Source of the DNA: an uncultured Roseburia sp.
GTDB lineage: Bacteria > Bacillota > Clostridia > Lachnospirales > Lachnospiraceae
Assembly (NCBI GenBank): GCA_934307185.1
Contig: CAKRCJ010000131.1
Span: forward strand, 1 to 6,394
DNA: 6,394 nt
Direction: 5' to 3'
Positions 1 to 6,394 of this stretch are shown one piece after another (position 1 is the stretch's first letter; each line of letters begins with the position of its first letter). The translations under genes were made by a program, and so were the position numbers. The notes below the pieces were generated by a model. That model was given only the letters and a program-made list of their open reading frames with translations, did not search any database and was not told where the DNA came from.

Positions 1-1478
1 GCACTATAGTTCATCTGAAATGCTGCCCGGTGAAGATAGCCGCTTCGTTCGCCCCGCATTCCCTGATACAGATTGGCTCCAATTCCACGCAGACTTCCTC
101 CGATGCCAACCACAAGACCTGCATGCTGAATGGTATGGTCGGGATAATAAAGTCTCGCACCTACAATTCCAACCTCCGGTCTCTCACAGTTTGACAACAT
201 CCGTATGAGCCAGTCCTCATGCATCACTTCAATATCATTATTCATGAGTACATAATAAGAACCTTTTGCATAAGAAGCCCCAAAGTTATTGAGTTTTGAA
301 TAATTAAAGCCATCCGGATAATGTACTACATGAATGGTATCCGACTCTATCTCTTTGTAATAAGAAAAAGTGTCCGGATTTGTACTATTATTTTCGACGA
401 TAATTACTTCATAGTTCTTATAAACCGACTTTTCAATTGCCTTTAGGCATTTTTGCAAAGTGGGGACTTCATCCTTATTGGGAATAATAATAGACACGAA
501 TGGTTCTTCTGTCAACTCATATTTTACACGATAAAATCCAAAATACTGTGTTGTCTCTACCAAAGCCCTTATCCCAAGTCTGTCTAAATGAGCCTGCAAT
601 GCTCTTTTTCCGGCATCCCTCGCATAATCCTTTGTTCCGCCGCCACCGGCTGTTGAAAGCTCGTGTACCCGCCAATGATATAATATTTTTGGAATATGCA
701 CAATATTTTTTGCATGTTCCGCGCATCTTAAAACAAAATCATAATCCTGTGCCCCGTCAAAGTCCTTCCTTATTCCACCGGCTTTTTCCTGTAAGCTTCG
801 CTTCACAACTAAAAAATGTGTAATGTAATTATTCGAACGAAGCAAATCCAGATTAAAATCCGGTTTGAAATGAGGATCCATAAACTTTGTCATTTCACTG
901 TCTGTCTTATCCTCATCTGAATATAACATATCGGGGACTTCTCCTGGCAAAACACCTGCTGTAATTTGTTTTGCCATCTCGTAAAGGGCATCCGCGGTTA
1001 TTATATCATCATGGTCTAAAAATGCAATATAATCTCCCTTTGCCATTGCAATCGCCTGATTGGTGTTCCCTGCAATTCCCTCATTTTTCTCTAATTTTTT
1101 ATAAACAATTCTTGTGTCTTTTTCCCGGTATTTCTCTATTACGGGCATTAATCTTTCATCCGGCGTTCCGTCTGCAAGACATAGTTCCCATTTTTCATAG
1201 GAGGATGCCTGTACGGACTCTATCATTTCTTTTAAATACCGTTCCGGTGTCTGATACAATGGAACTACAATTGAAATCAATGGTGCATTTTCCCATTTTG
1301 CGCACTCTTTTTTCTGCCGCAGGAGCTCGGCGTCTGATACCTTCATTTTCTCATACCATTCACCATAAGGTACTGCTTCCTGCTCTTTTTTCTCTTCTAA
1401 CCGGATAAGAAACTCTTTAAAGCCGTAATGCTTTAAATACCGCAGTCCTTTTTTTATATTTGTTGCATTGATTTTCAT
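1..1478 (-). CDS. Double-domain family-2 glycosyltransferase, 3' end cut by window
   Basis: Reading the minus strand from the ATG at 1478 gives 492 codons with no stop up to the window edge. The protein is therefore C-terminally incomplete; by comparison with its upstream paralogue roughly 110 residues are missing. It holds two GT-A (GT2, PF00535-type) domains. The first starts at LISIVVPLY (67-75), with nucleotide/metal motif DHDD (155-158), GAQDYDF (242-248) and YHWR (267-270). The second starts at FVSIIIPNKD (327-336), with NND (413-415) as its DXD-like motif. No signal peptide or membrane segment is visible, so a cytoplasmic enzyme acting on a lipid-linked glycan is inferred. The start is fixed by an in-frame TAA at 1502-1500 and the lack of another start codon between it and 1478; the AGGA upstream lies a rather distant 13 nt away. 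It follows the other transferase by 35 bp without a terminator, so co-transcription is likely. Donor sugar and linkage are unknown. Confidence 0.9.
   Translation of the reverse strand, partial: MKINATNIKKGLRYLKHYGFKEFLIRLEEKKEQEAVPYGEWYEKMKVSDAELLRQKKECAKWENAPLISIVVPLYQTPERYLKEMIESVQASSYEKWELCLADGTPDERLMPVIEKYREKDTRIVYKKLEKNEGIAGNTNQAIAMAKGDYIAFLDHDDIITADALYEMAKQITAGVLPGEVPDMLYSDEDKTDSEMTKFMDPHFKPDFNLDLLRSNNYITHFLVVKRSLQEKAGGIRKDFDGAQDYDFVLRCAEHAKNIVHIPKILYHWRVHELSTAGGGGTKDYARDAGKRALQAHLDRLGIRALVETTQYFGFYRVKYELTEEPFVSIIIPNKDEVPTLQKCLKAIEKSVYKNYEVIIVENNSTNPDTFSYYKEIESDTIHVVHYPDGFNYSKLNNFGASYAKGSYYVLMNNDIEVMHEDWLIRMLSNCERPEVGIVGARLYYPDHTIQHAGLVVGIGGSLRGIGANLYQGMRGERSGYLHRAAFQMNYS
723..761 (-). 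repeat. Direct repeat copy 1 within glycosyltransferase paralogue
   Basis: This 39-nt stretch matches 2552-2590 in the same orientation at 36 of 39 positions, including an uninterrupted 18-base run. It encodes the FDGAQDYDF active-site segment of the first GT2 domain. It is best read as a conserved coding remnant of gene duplication, not as a mobile repeat. Confidence 0.7.
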
Positions 1479-1513
1479 AATCTGCTGCTTTTCCTGTTCT
1501 TATTTTTTCATTT

Positions 1514-3979
1514 CTATTTTCTTAATGAAAAATCTGAATTATCCAATGTCAGATTTGGATTGTAATAAGGGTCTCCCTTTTCCAGTTCTTTTTCCCATTT
1601 CCGGTTAAACATTTCAATTTCACTATTGAAACGTTCCACCTTATCGGGCGTGTCTTCCAATCCTCTTGATTTTGACTCATAGTGATACAGCTCGGCATAC
1701 GGATTATATACAATAAGATACCCCTCTTTCCGCAGTTTCATACAGTAGTCAATATCGTTAAATGCAACCCTAAGCTCTTCGGAAAGTCCTCCGACCGTCT
1801 CAAACGCTTTCCGTTTTGTCATCATACATGCCGCCGTTACCGCGCTGTAATCCTGTGCACAGACAATTCTTCCAAAGTATCCCAAATCATATCTTGATTT
1901 TCCGATAAAAGTATGTCCTGCAATTCCGCCAAAGCCAAGTACCACTCCGGCATGCTGAATTGTATCATCCGCATAATAAAGCCTTGCTCCAACTGCACCA
2001 ACCTCCTGGCGCATACAAGGTCCTAACAGTTCGCGGATACAATTCTCTCCTATCATTTCAGTATCATTATTTAAAAGCAGGAAATATTCTCCCCTGGCAT
2101 GAGCCGCACCAAAATTATTAATACTTGAAAAATTGAATATTCCATCATAATAGACAACATGAATTTGTTCTGAGTCTATCTTCTTATAATAAGCAAACGT
2201 TTCTTCTTCGGTACTGTTATTCTCAATAATTATTACTTCGTAGTTTGTGTAATTACCACGTCTGATAGAAGAAAGACATTTCTCCAAATCATCAATATGG
2301 TCTTTATTCGGAATTAATATGGATACAAGCGGCTCTCTGTCCCATTCATAGAAAGTGCGGTAAAGTCCGTAAAACTCACTCTGCTCCACTCTTGCAGGAA
2401 TTCCAACCCGCTTATAGTGCTCCTCAATCGCACGTCTGCCTGCCTCAAAGGCATATCTTTTGCTGTCCGGATTTGACGCAGTGGAGTCAATATGGCAGCG
2501 CCAATGGTATAAAATCTTTGGAATATGATGAATTTTTTTCGCATTTTCACAGCATCTTAAAATAAAATCATAATCCTGTGCACCATCAAATTCCTGCCGG
2601 AACAGTCCTGTTTTTTCAAGCAGTCCCTTTTTAAACGCAAATAAGTGACAAATGTAATTCATACTGCACAGCAGATCAATATTAAAATCCGATTTAAAAT
2701 GCGGCTCAAAATATTTTTTACCGTCCATACTGATTTTATCTTCGTCAGAGTAAATCACATCGATTTCTTCGTCCTCATTCCATGCTTTTGCCAGTTCATA
2801 TAAAGCATTTGCCGGCATAATGTCGTCATGGTCTGCAAGCACGATGATATCTCCCTCTGCCATCTGTATTGCCGCATTGGTGTTACCCGAAATTCCAAGG
2901 TTTTCGGACAGCGTCTCATATTTTATTCTCTTATCGGATTTTGCATACTCTTTTAATATCTCTGTAAGTGGGGACTCCTTCCCACTTCCGTCTGCAAGGC
3001 ATAACTGCCAGTTTGTATAGGTCTGCTTACGGACAGACTCTATCATTTCCCTCAGGAAATTTTTATTTGTCATATAAAGAGGAATTACTATACTAAAAAG
3101 CGGTTCTTTTGCAAACTTTACTTTTCTCTGTTCTTCAAGTTCCTTTACAGTAACTTCATAGCGCTCCCGCCACTCATCATACGGAAAATCCTCTTTCTTC
3201 TGGATTTTGCGCATTATCTTTTTAAACGTAGCCTCCACTCCGTTGTGCTGTAAATATTTGTATGCACGTTCCACTCTTCCCACACTTAAAAAAGCTTCTT
3301 TTGGTCCGTCATCATCTTTTAAATTAATTTTATACCTTGACTCCCGCTCTGCATCACGCATAATCAGTGTAAACTGCCGGGCTTCCCTAATCTTTGCCGC
3401 TTCTTCCGTCTCTTTTAGCTTTATCTTAAGCCGGAACCCGGCTTTCTGCTCCGCATCCAGTTCACAGAATACACTTAAAAGGTCTTTTCTGAAATACTGT
3501 TCTGACTCAAAGGTTACAAGCTGCTTTTCTTTATTTATAATCTCAAGCTTTACCGTGCGTTCTCCTAAAACCCATCCCTGCAATTCCAGAAAATCTTCTA
3601 TAATTTTTACTGAGTCAATGCAGTATTCCACACTTTCCAATGTCTTTTTCACTGATTTTGTACTCAAAGAAAGTAACTTTTCCCTCTCTCCCAGAGTCTC
3701 AACAAAAACATTGATTTTTCCATGCTTTATCCAGTCCTCGGGCAAATGTATAATTCCTGTCACTTCCTCATTTATCTCGTATGGCTCTCCAATATGCTTC
3801 TGCCTGATTTCAATTCCTTTTTTTCTCTCAATGTCAAGCGGTAACTGCTCTCCATTTTGTACTGCCTGTAATTTGCCATGTTCTTTCTCTAACGGATTAA
3901 ACCAGCCTGTAAATACTATTTTATTTCTATCATATAAATGCGCTCTTACGCGGTCTATTATAAACTTTTTTGCTGTCAT
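1514..3979 (-). CDS. Large glycosyltransferase: N-terminal beta-rich region plus two GT2 domains
   Basis: This is an 821-residue protein. Residues 1-230 are rich in alternating hydrophobic/charged stretches that look like beta strands, and may be two copies of one module (ID-x-V...GW at 8-26 and 121-136). A charged, probably helical linker (about 232-290) leads to a first GT-A domain beginning LFSIVIPLY (294-302), with DHDD (383-386), GAQDYDF (466-472) and YHWR (491-494). A second domain begins LVSILIPNKD (551-560), with NND (637-639), AGH (687-689) and FNDIDY (740-745). Both domains keep DXD-like and acidic catalytic-site motifs, so both may be active, as in known bifunctional GT2 polysaccharide synthesis enzymes. 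There are no membrane segments or signal peptide; a cytoplasmic or membrane-associated location is inferred. The ATG is supported by AAAGGA six nt upstream. It lies after a terminator downstream of manC and just before a paralogous transferase. The sugars transferred cannot be told from sequence. Confidence 0.93.
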   Translation of the reverse strand: MTAKKFIIDRVRAHLYDRNKIVFTGWFNPLEKEHGKLQAVQNGEQLPLDIERKKGIEIRQKHIGEPYEINEEVTGIIHLPEDWIKHGKINVFVETLGEREKLLSLSTKSVKKTLESVEYCIDSVKIIEDFLELQGWVLGERTVKLEIINKEKQLVTFESEQYFRKDLLSVFCELDAEQKAGFRLKIKLKETEEAAKIREARQFTLIMRDAERESRYKINLKDDDGPKEAFLSVGRVERAYKYLQHNGVEATFKKIMRKIQKKEDFPYDEWRERYEVTVKELEEQRKVKFAKEPLFSIVIPLYMTNKNFLREMIESVRKQTYTNWQLCLADGSGKESPLTEILKEYAKSDKRIKYETLSENLGISGNTNAAIQMAEGDIIVLADHDDIMPANALYELAKAWNEDEEIDVIYSDEDKISMDGKKYFEPHFKSDFNIDLLCSMNYICHLFAFKKGLLEKTGLFRQEFDGAQDYDFILRCCENAKKIHHIPKILYHWRCHIDSTASNPDSKRYAFEAGRRAIEEHYKRVGIPARVEQSEFYGLYRTFYEWDREPLVSILIPNKDHIDDLEKCLSSIRRGNYTNYEVIIIENNSTEEETFAYYKKIDSEQIHVVYYDGIFNFSSINNFGAAHARGEYFLLLNNDTEMIGENCIRELLGPCMRQEVGAVGARLYYADDTIQHAGVVLGFGGIAGHTFIGKSRYDLGYFGRIVCAQDYSAVTAACMMTKRKAFETVGGLSEELRVAFNDIDYCMKLRKEGYLIVYNPYAELYHYESKSRGLEDTPDKVERFNSEIEMFNRKWEKELEKGDPYYNPNLTLDNSDFSLRK
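2552..2590 (-). repeat. Direct repeat copy 2 within glycosyltransferase paralogue
   Basis: This is the partner of the 39-nt segment at 723-761, 1,829 bp away, at the equivalent place in the 821-residue transferase (residues about 464-476). It has only three mismatches. It could serve as a short homology for recombination that would fuse the two genes, but nothing in the window shows that this has happened. Confidence 0.7.
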
Positions 3980-3985
3980 CTTTCA

Positions 3986-3991
3986 TCCTTT
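3986..3991 (-). promoter_or_regulatory. Ribosome binding site of the 821-residue glycosyltransferase
   Basis: The minus strand reads AAAGGA, with six bases between AGGA and the ATG at 3979. This decides the start: another ATG overlaps the end of this site (at 3987) but is out of frame and has no spacing from it. Confidence 0.75.
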
Positions 3992-4023
3992 AATTAATAT
4001 TACAAGTTTATACATCAAGTACT

Positions 4024-4052
4024 ATTTTAACTTATTAGACGCAAAAAGGGAA
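4024..4052 (-). promoter_or_regulatory. Possible weak promoter for the glycosyltransferase genes
   Basis: Downstream of the manC terminator the minus strand has TAAAAT (4029-4024), five of six matches to the -10 consensus. Seventeen bases upstream is TTCCCT (4052-4047), a poor -35 with three of six matches. A promoter is expected here if the terminator is efficient, because the next gene needs its own transcript. In DNA this AT-rich a -10-like hexamer is common by chance, so this is only a candidate. No operator-like inverted repeat stands out. Confidence 0.3.
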
Positions 4053-4067
4053 GTATTGCTTTACATT

Positions 4068-4111
4068 AAAAAAGACTTTTTGTACAAAAAATGCACAAAA
4101 AGTCCTTTTTT
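4068..4111 (-). terminator. Rho-independent terminator after manC
   Basis: In the minus-strand transcript a 12-bp stem pairs GACTTTTTGTGC (4104-4093) with GTACAAAAAGTC (4085-4074) around a 7-nt loop. It is flanked by A6 upstream (4111-4106) and U6 downstream (4073-4068), which can extend the stem past one bulged G (4105). It begins 17 nt past the manC stop codon. One pair is G·U in the minus-strand RNA but an A/C mismatch in plus-strand RNA, so the hairpin is better formed in the direction of manC. The symmetrical A/T tracts could also give some termination in the other direction. Confidence 0.85.
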
Positions 4112-4127
4112 CGTCAGATATATTCAA

Positions 4128-5438
4128 TTACAGTTCAAATTTTTTCTTGTCATGTACGCTGATTTCTTTTCCAAGCTGTACTTCGATCACATGTAAATCT
4201 GTTTTTGCAATGATTGTATGTTTACATCCTGCCTTCATTGTGATTACATCTCCTGCTTTCACATCTTTCTTCACGCCATCAACAACTGCGGTTCCCTCAC
4301 CGGAAATCACGGTCCATACCTCATCACGGTAGTCATGGCTGTGATAGTTCATCTGATGTCCTGCATTTAAGGTCACTTTGATTGTCATATTGTCATCTTC
4401 GATATCCAGTACACGGAAATTTCCCCAGGATTTTTCTGCAAACATAATCTGCTGGTCAATATCATCCACAAACGGTTTGATATAGCTGGACTGGTTTTTG
4501 TCGGAGACAAGAATTCCTTCCGGGCTTGCAGATACAACAACATCTTTTAGTCCCATACATAAAACCGGTACATTCAATTCATTTACTACATGTGTATTCT
4601 CGCAGGTTTCATTGAAAATTGCTTTTCCAACTGCATTTCCATCCATTGCCTCGGTTAATGTATTCCAGGTACCCAAATCTTTCCACTGTCCTGCAAAACG
4701 CATTACCTGAATTTTTTCTTCATGCTCTACAACTGCATAATCAAAGCTGATTTTCTGTAATGTATCATACTTTTCGAATAAATCATTATAATCTTTAAAA
4801 TCAATCAGCTCATGTGCGCGCTCTAAAACATGGCCTAAACGGAATGCAAATACACCACCATTCCAGAGTGCACCTTTTTCAATGTATTCTTTTGCCACCT
4901 GCTCGGTCGGTTTTTCCTTAAACATCGCAACATCGCTGATTTCATCGGTTGTCTTTGGAATAATGTATCCATATTTTTCACTTGGATAAGTAGGCTCAAT
5001 TCCCATTAAAACAAGGTTTGCATCGGATTTTTCTGCCTGAAGGCCAAGTTCTTTGATTGCTGCAAAATAGTCTTCTTCCACATATGGGTCAACCGGGCAG
5101 ACTACCACGGACTCATTCTCACCGATTTTCTGCACATCATGCAGATATGCAACGGCAAGTGCAATTGCAGGAAACGTGTCACGTCTGCAAGGCTCTACAC
5201 TGACTCCTACATTCTCGCCAAGCTGGTTATGGATGGCAGATACCTGCGATTTGGAAGTTGCAATGGTGACAGTCGCATCTTTGTCAACATTTAAAATCTG
5301 ACGATACACGCGCTGTACCATAGACTCATAATTTCCATCTGCACCTTTAAAAATTTTAATAAACTGTTTGGACCGGATATCGTTTGACAATGGCCATAAA
5401 CGTTTTCCGGAGCCACCGGATAATAATACTATATTCAT
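4128..5438 (-). CDS. manC: Mannose-1-phosphate guanylyltransferase with C-terminal cupin domain
   Basis: The enzyme makes GDP-mannose from mannose-1-phosphate and GTP in the cytoplasm. The nucleotidyltransferase domain (about 1-275) has the pyrophosphorylase signature GGSGKRLWPLS (8-18), KQF (24-26), EPCRRDTFPAIALA (82-95), FKEKP (173-177), WNGGVFAF (192-199), SFDYAVVE (231-238) and WKDLGTW (252-258). The C-terminal cupin (about 345-430) has the metal-site pattern of H366, H368, E373 and H407, as in type II phosphomannose isomerase domains. At 436 residues it is shorter than many bifunctional ManC/AlgA proteins (about 470-480). Its cupin is also divergent, with K402 where a proline is usual in the second cupin motif and two extra residues before the HxH. 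Isomerase activity is therefore uncertain. It lies 11 bp after fcl with an overlapping Shine-Dalgarno, so the two are almost certainly co-transcribed, and a terminator follows. Its product is the precursor of the GDP-fucose made by its neighbour. Confidence 0.94.
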   Translation of the reverse strand: MNIVLLSGGSGKRLWPLSNDIRSKQFIKIFKGADGNYESMVQRVYRQILNVDKDATVTIATSKSQVSAIHNQLGENVGVSVEPCRRDTFPAIALAVAYLHDVQKIGENESVVVCPVDPYVEEDYFAAIKELGLQAEKSDANLVLMGIEPTYPSEKYGYIIPKTTDEISDVAMFKEKPTEQVAKEYIEKGALWNGGVFAFRLGHVLERAHELIDFKDYNDLFEKYDTLQKISFDYAVVEHEEKIQVMRFAGQWKDLGTWNTLTEAMDGNAVGKAIFNETCENTHVVNELNVPVLCMGLKDVVVSASPEGILVSDKNQSSYIKPFVDDIDQQIMFAEKSWGNFRVLDIEDDNMTIKVTLNAGHQMNYHSHDYRDEVWTVISGEGTAVVDGVKKDVKAGDVITMKAGCKHTIIAKTDLHVIEVQLGKEISVHDKKKFEL

Positions 5439-5445
5439 TCGTTCT

Positions 5446-5452
5446 CTCCTTA
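5446..5452 (-). promoter_or_regulatory. manC ribosome binding site overlapping the fcl stop codon
   Basis: The minus strand reads TAAGGAG, in which the TAA is the fcl stop codon and AAGGAG is the Shine-Dalgarno. Seven bases separate it from the manC ATG at 5438. This strong site confirms the manC start, and the arrangement suggests translational coupling of the two genes. Confidence 0.88.
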
Positions 5453-6394
5453 GCGTTCTGCTCTCATTGGATTATTTAAGAAATCCTCATAGGCAAGACG
5501 GATGCCGTCCTCCAATTCGGTCTTATAAGTCCAGCCAAGCTCTGCTGCTTTGCTCACATCTAAAAGTTTTCGTGGTGTACCGTTTGGTTTGGCTGCATCC
5601 CATTTGATTTCACCTTCGTAACCTACAACTTTTGCTACTAATGCAGTAAGTTCTTTGATGGTAAGTTCCTTTCCGGTTCCTGCGTTTACCGTCTCATTAC
5701 CGGAATAATTGTTCATTAAAAATACGCATAAATTTGCAAGGTCATCTACATATAAAAATTCACGCAGCGGACTTCCATCCCCCCAGCAGGTAACTTCTTT
5801 TGCACCGCTTACCTTTGCTTCATGGAAACGGCGGATCAGTGCCGGAAGCACATGGGAATGTTCCGGATGATAGTTGTCATTTGGTCCGTAAAGATTTGTA
5901 GGCATAACAGAAATATAATCTGTTTTGTACTGTCTGTTTAAAAATTCACAATATTTCAATCCTGAAATCTTTGCGAGTGCATAAGCTTCATTCGTCTTTT
6001 CAAGCTCACTTGTCAAAAGACAGTTCTCTTTCATTGGCTGTGGAGCCATTCTCGGATAAATGCAGGAAGAACCTAAAAATTCTAATTTTTTACATCCGTT
6101 CTGCCATGCAGAATGAATGACATTCATCTCAAGTATCATATTCTCATACATAAAGTCAGCAAGCGCATTCTGGTTTGCAACAATTCCACCAACTTTTGCT
6201 GCTGCTAAAAATACATACTCCGGCTTCTCTTTCGCAAAAAATGCCTCGACATCATCCTGTCTGCACAAATTAAGTTCCTTATGTGTACGTGTAATAATAT
6301 TCGTATATCCCTGACGCTCTAATTCTCTTACAATTGCAGAACCAACCATTCCCCTATGGCCTGCTACATATATCTTGGCATCCTTTTCCATCAT
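5450..6394 (-). CDS. fcl: GDP-L-fucose synthase (epimerase/reductase)
   Basis: This extended short-chain dehydrogenase converts GDP-4-keto-6-deoxy-D-mannose to GDP-L-fucose by 3,5-epimerisation and NADPH-dependent 4-reduction, in the cytoplasm. The N-terminal Rossmann motif is GHRGMVG (12-18). The catalytic set known from E. coli GFS (Ser107, Cys109, Tyr136, Lys140, His179) matches S109, C111, Y138, K142 and H181, in GSSCIYP, YALAK and HSHV contexts. NLYGPNDNYHP (167-177) and GDGSPLREFLYVDD are also typical of the family. At 314 residues it has normal family length. The ATG is the last triplet of the window, so its ribosome binding site cannot be seen; the second codon is also ATG, and the alignment to the E. 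coli N-terminus fits either. It precedes manC by 11 bp. A gmd gene just upstream is expected but not visible. A related GDP-deoxysugar enzyme is a less likely alternative, since the fucose synthase residues are all present. Confidence 0.96.
   Translation of the reverse strand: MMEKDAKIYVAGHRGMVGSAIVRELERQGYTNIITRTHKELNLCRQDDVEAFFAKEKPEYVFLAAAKVGGIVANQNALADFMYENMILEMNVIHSAWQNGCKKLEFLGSSCIYPRMAPQPMKENCLLTSELEKTNEAYALAKISGLKYCEFLNRQYKTDYISVMPTNLYGPNDNYHPEHSHVLPALIRRFHEAKVSGAKEVTCWGDGSPLREFLYVDDLANLCVFLMNNYSGNETVNAGTGKELTIKELTALVAKVVGYEGEIKWDAAKPNGTPRKLLDVSKAAELGWTYKTELEDGIRLAYEDFLNNPMRAER

Noticed and set aside
500..823. Overlapping plus- and minus-strand open frames of about 70-107 codons
   Set aside because: The correct minus-strand frame of the partial transferase is open here and carries conserved motifs; these are out-of-frame shadows.
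971..1408. A 145-codon plus-strand open frame
   Set aside because: It lies wholly antisense to the first GT2 domain of the partial transferase, and its residues show the pattern of a reversed coding strand.
1479..1513. A frameshift or pseudogene linking the two transferases into one longer protein
   Set aside because: The larger protein ends with a complete C-terminal region after its second GT domain, and the smaller begins with its own ATG and linker. They are two genes, not one broken gene.
2314..2550. A 78-codon minus-strand frame inside the large transferase
   Set aside because: It is a different frame within a conserved coding region, with no ribosome binding site and no family resemblance.
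3990..3997. Palindrome TTAATTAA next to the glycosyltransferase ribosome binding site
   Set aside because: An 8-base all-A/T palindrome is expected by chance in such AT-rich spacer DNA and has no paired partner site.
3207..4196. A 329-codon plus-strand open frame opposite the start of the large transferase and across the terminator
   Set aside because: It runs antisense to a well-supported glycosyltransferase, crosses the intrinsic terminator and the end of manC, and its translation is low-complexity Ser/Phe/Cys-rich without a recognisable domain.

Overview
The window looks like part of a cell-surface polysaccharide (capsule, exopolysaccharide or wall glycan) locus from a low-GC Gram-positive bacterium. 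Strong AAGGAG-type ribosome binding sites, AT-rich intergenic DNA and A/T-biased codons point to a clostridial organism, possibly Lachnospiraceae. That placement is an inference from style; no taxonomic marker is present. All four genes are on the minus strand, so transcription runs from high to low coordinates.

In order of transcription: (1) 6394-5450, a complete or nearly complete GDP-L-fucose synthase (fcl) whose apparent start codon is the last base triplet of the window. (2) 5438-4128, a mannose-1-phosphate guanylyltransferase with a C-terminal cupin (manC); its Shine-Dalgarno overlaps the fcl stop codon. (3) A 148-bp gap (4127-3980) with a convincing intrinsic terminator and a possible weak promoter. 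(4) 3979-1514, an 821-residue protein with a roughly 230-residue N-terminal region followed by two family-2 (GT-A) glycosyltransferase domains. (5) 1478-1, a paralogous double-GT2 protein without the N-terminal region. It is cut by the window edge and is open in frame through all 492 visible codons.

ManC makes GDP-mannose. A GDP-mannose 4,6-dehydratase (gmd), not in the window but expected nearby, would convert it to GDP-4-keto-6-deoxymannose, which Fcl turns into GDP-L-fucose. The two double-domain glycosyltransferases are likely to build the repeat unit of a surface glycan that may contain fucose. Their donors, acceptors and linkages cannot be read from sequence.

I see no mobile element, CRISPR array, RNA gene or clearly new system. 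The points most worth a second look are the tandem paralogous double glycosyltransferases with different N-terminal architecture, the apparent internal repeat in that N-terminal region, and the terminator between the sugar-nucleotide genes and the transferase genes.
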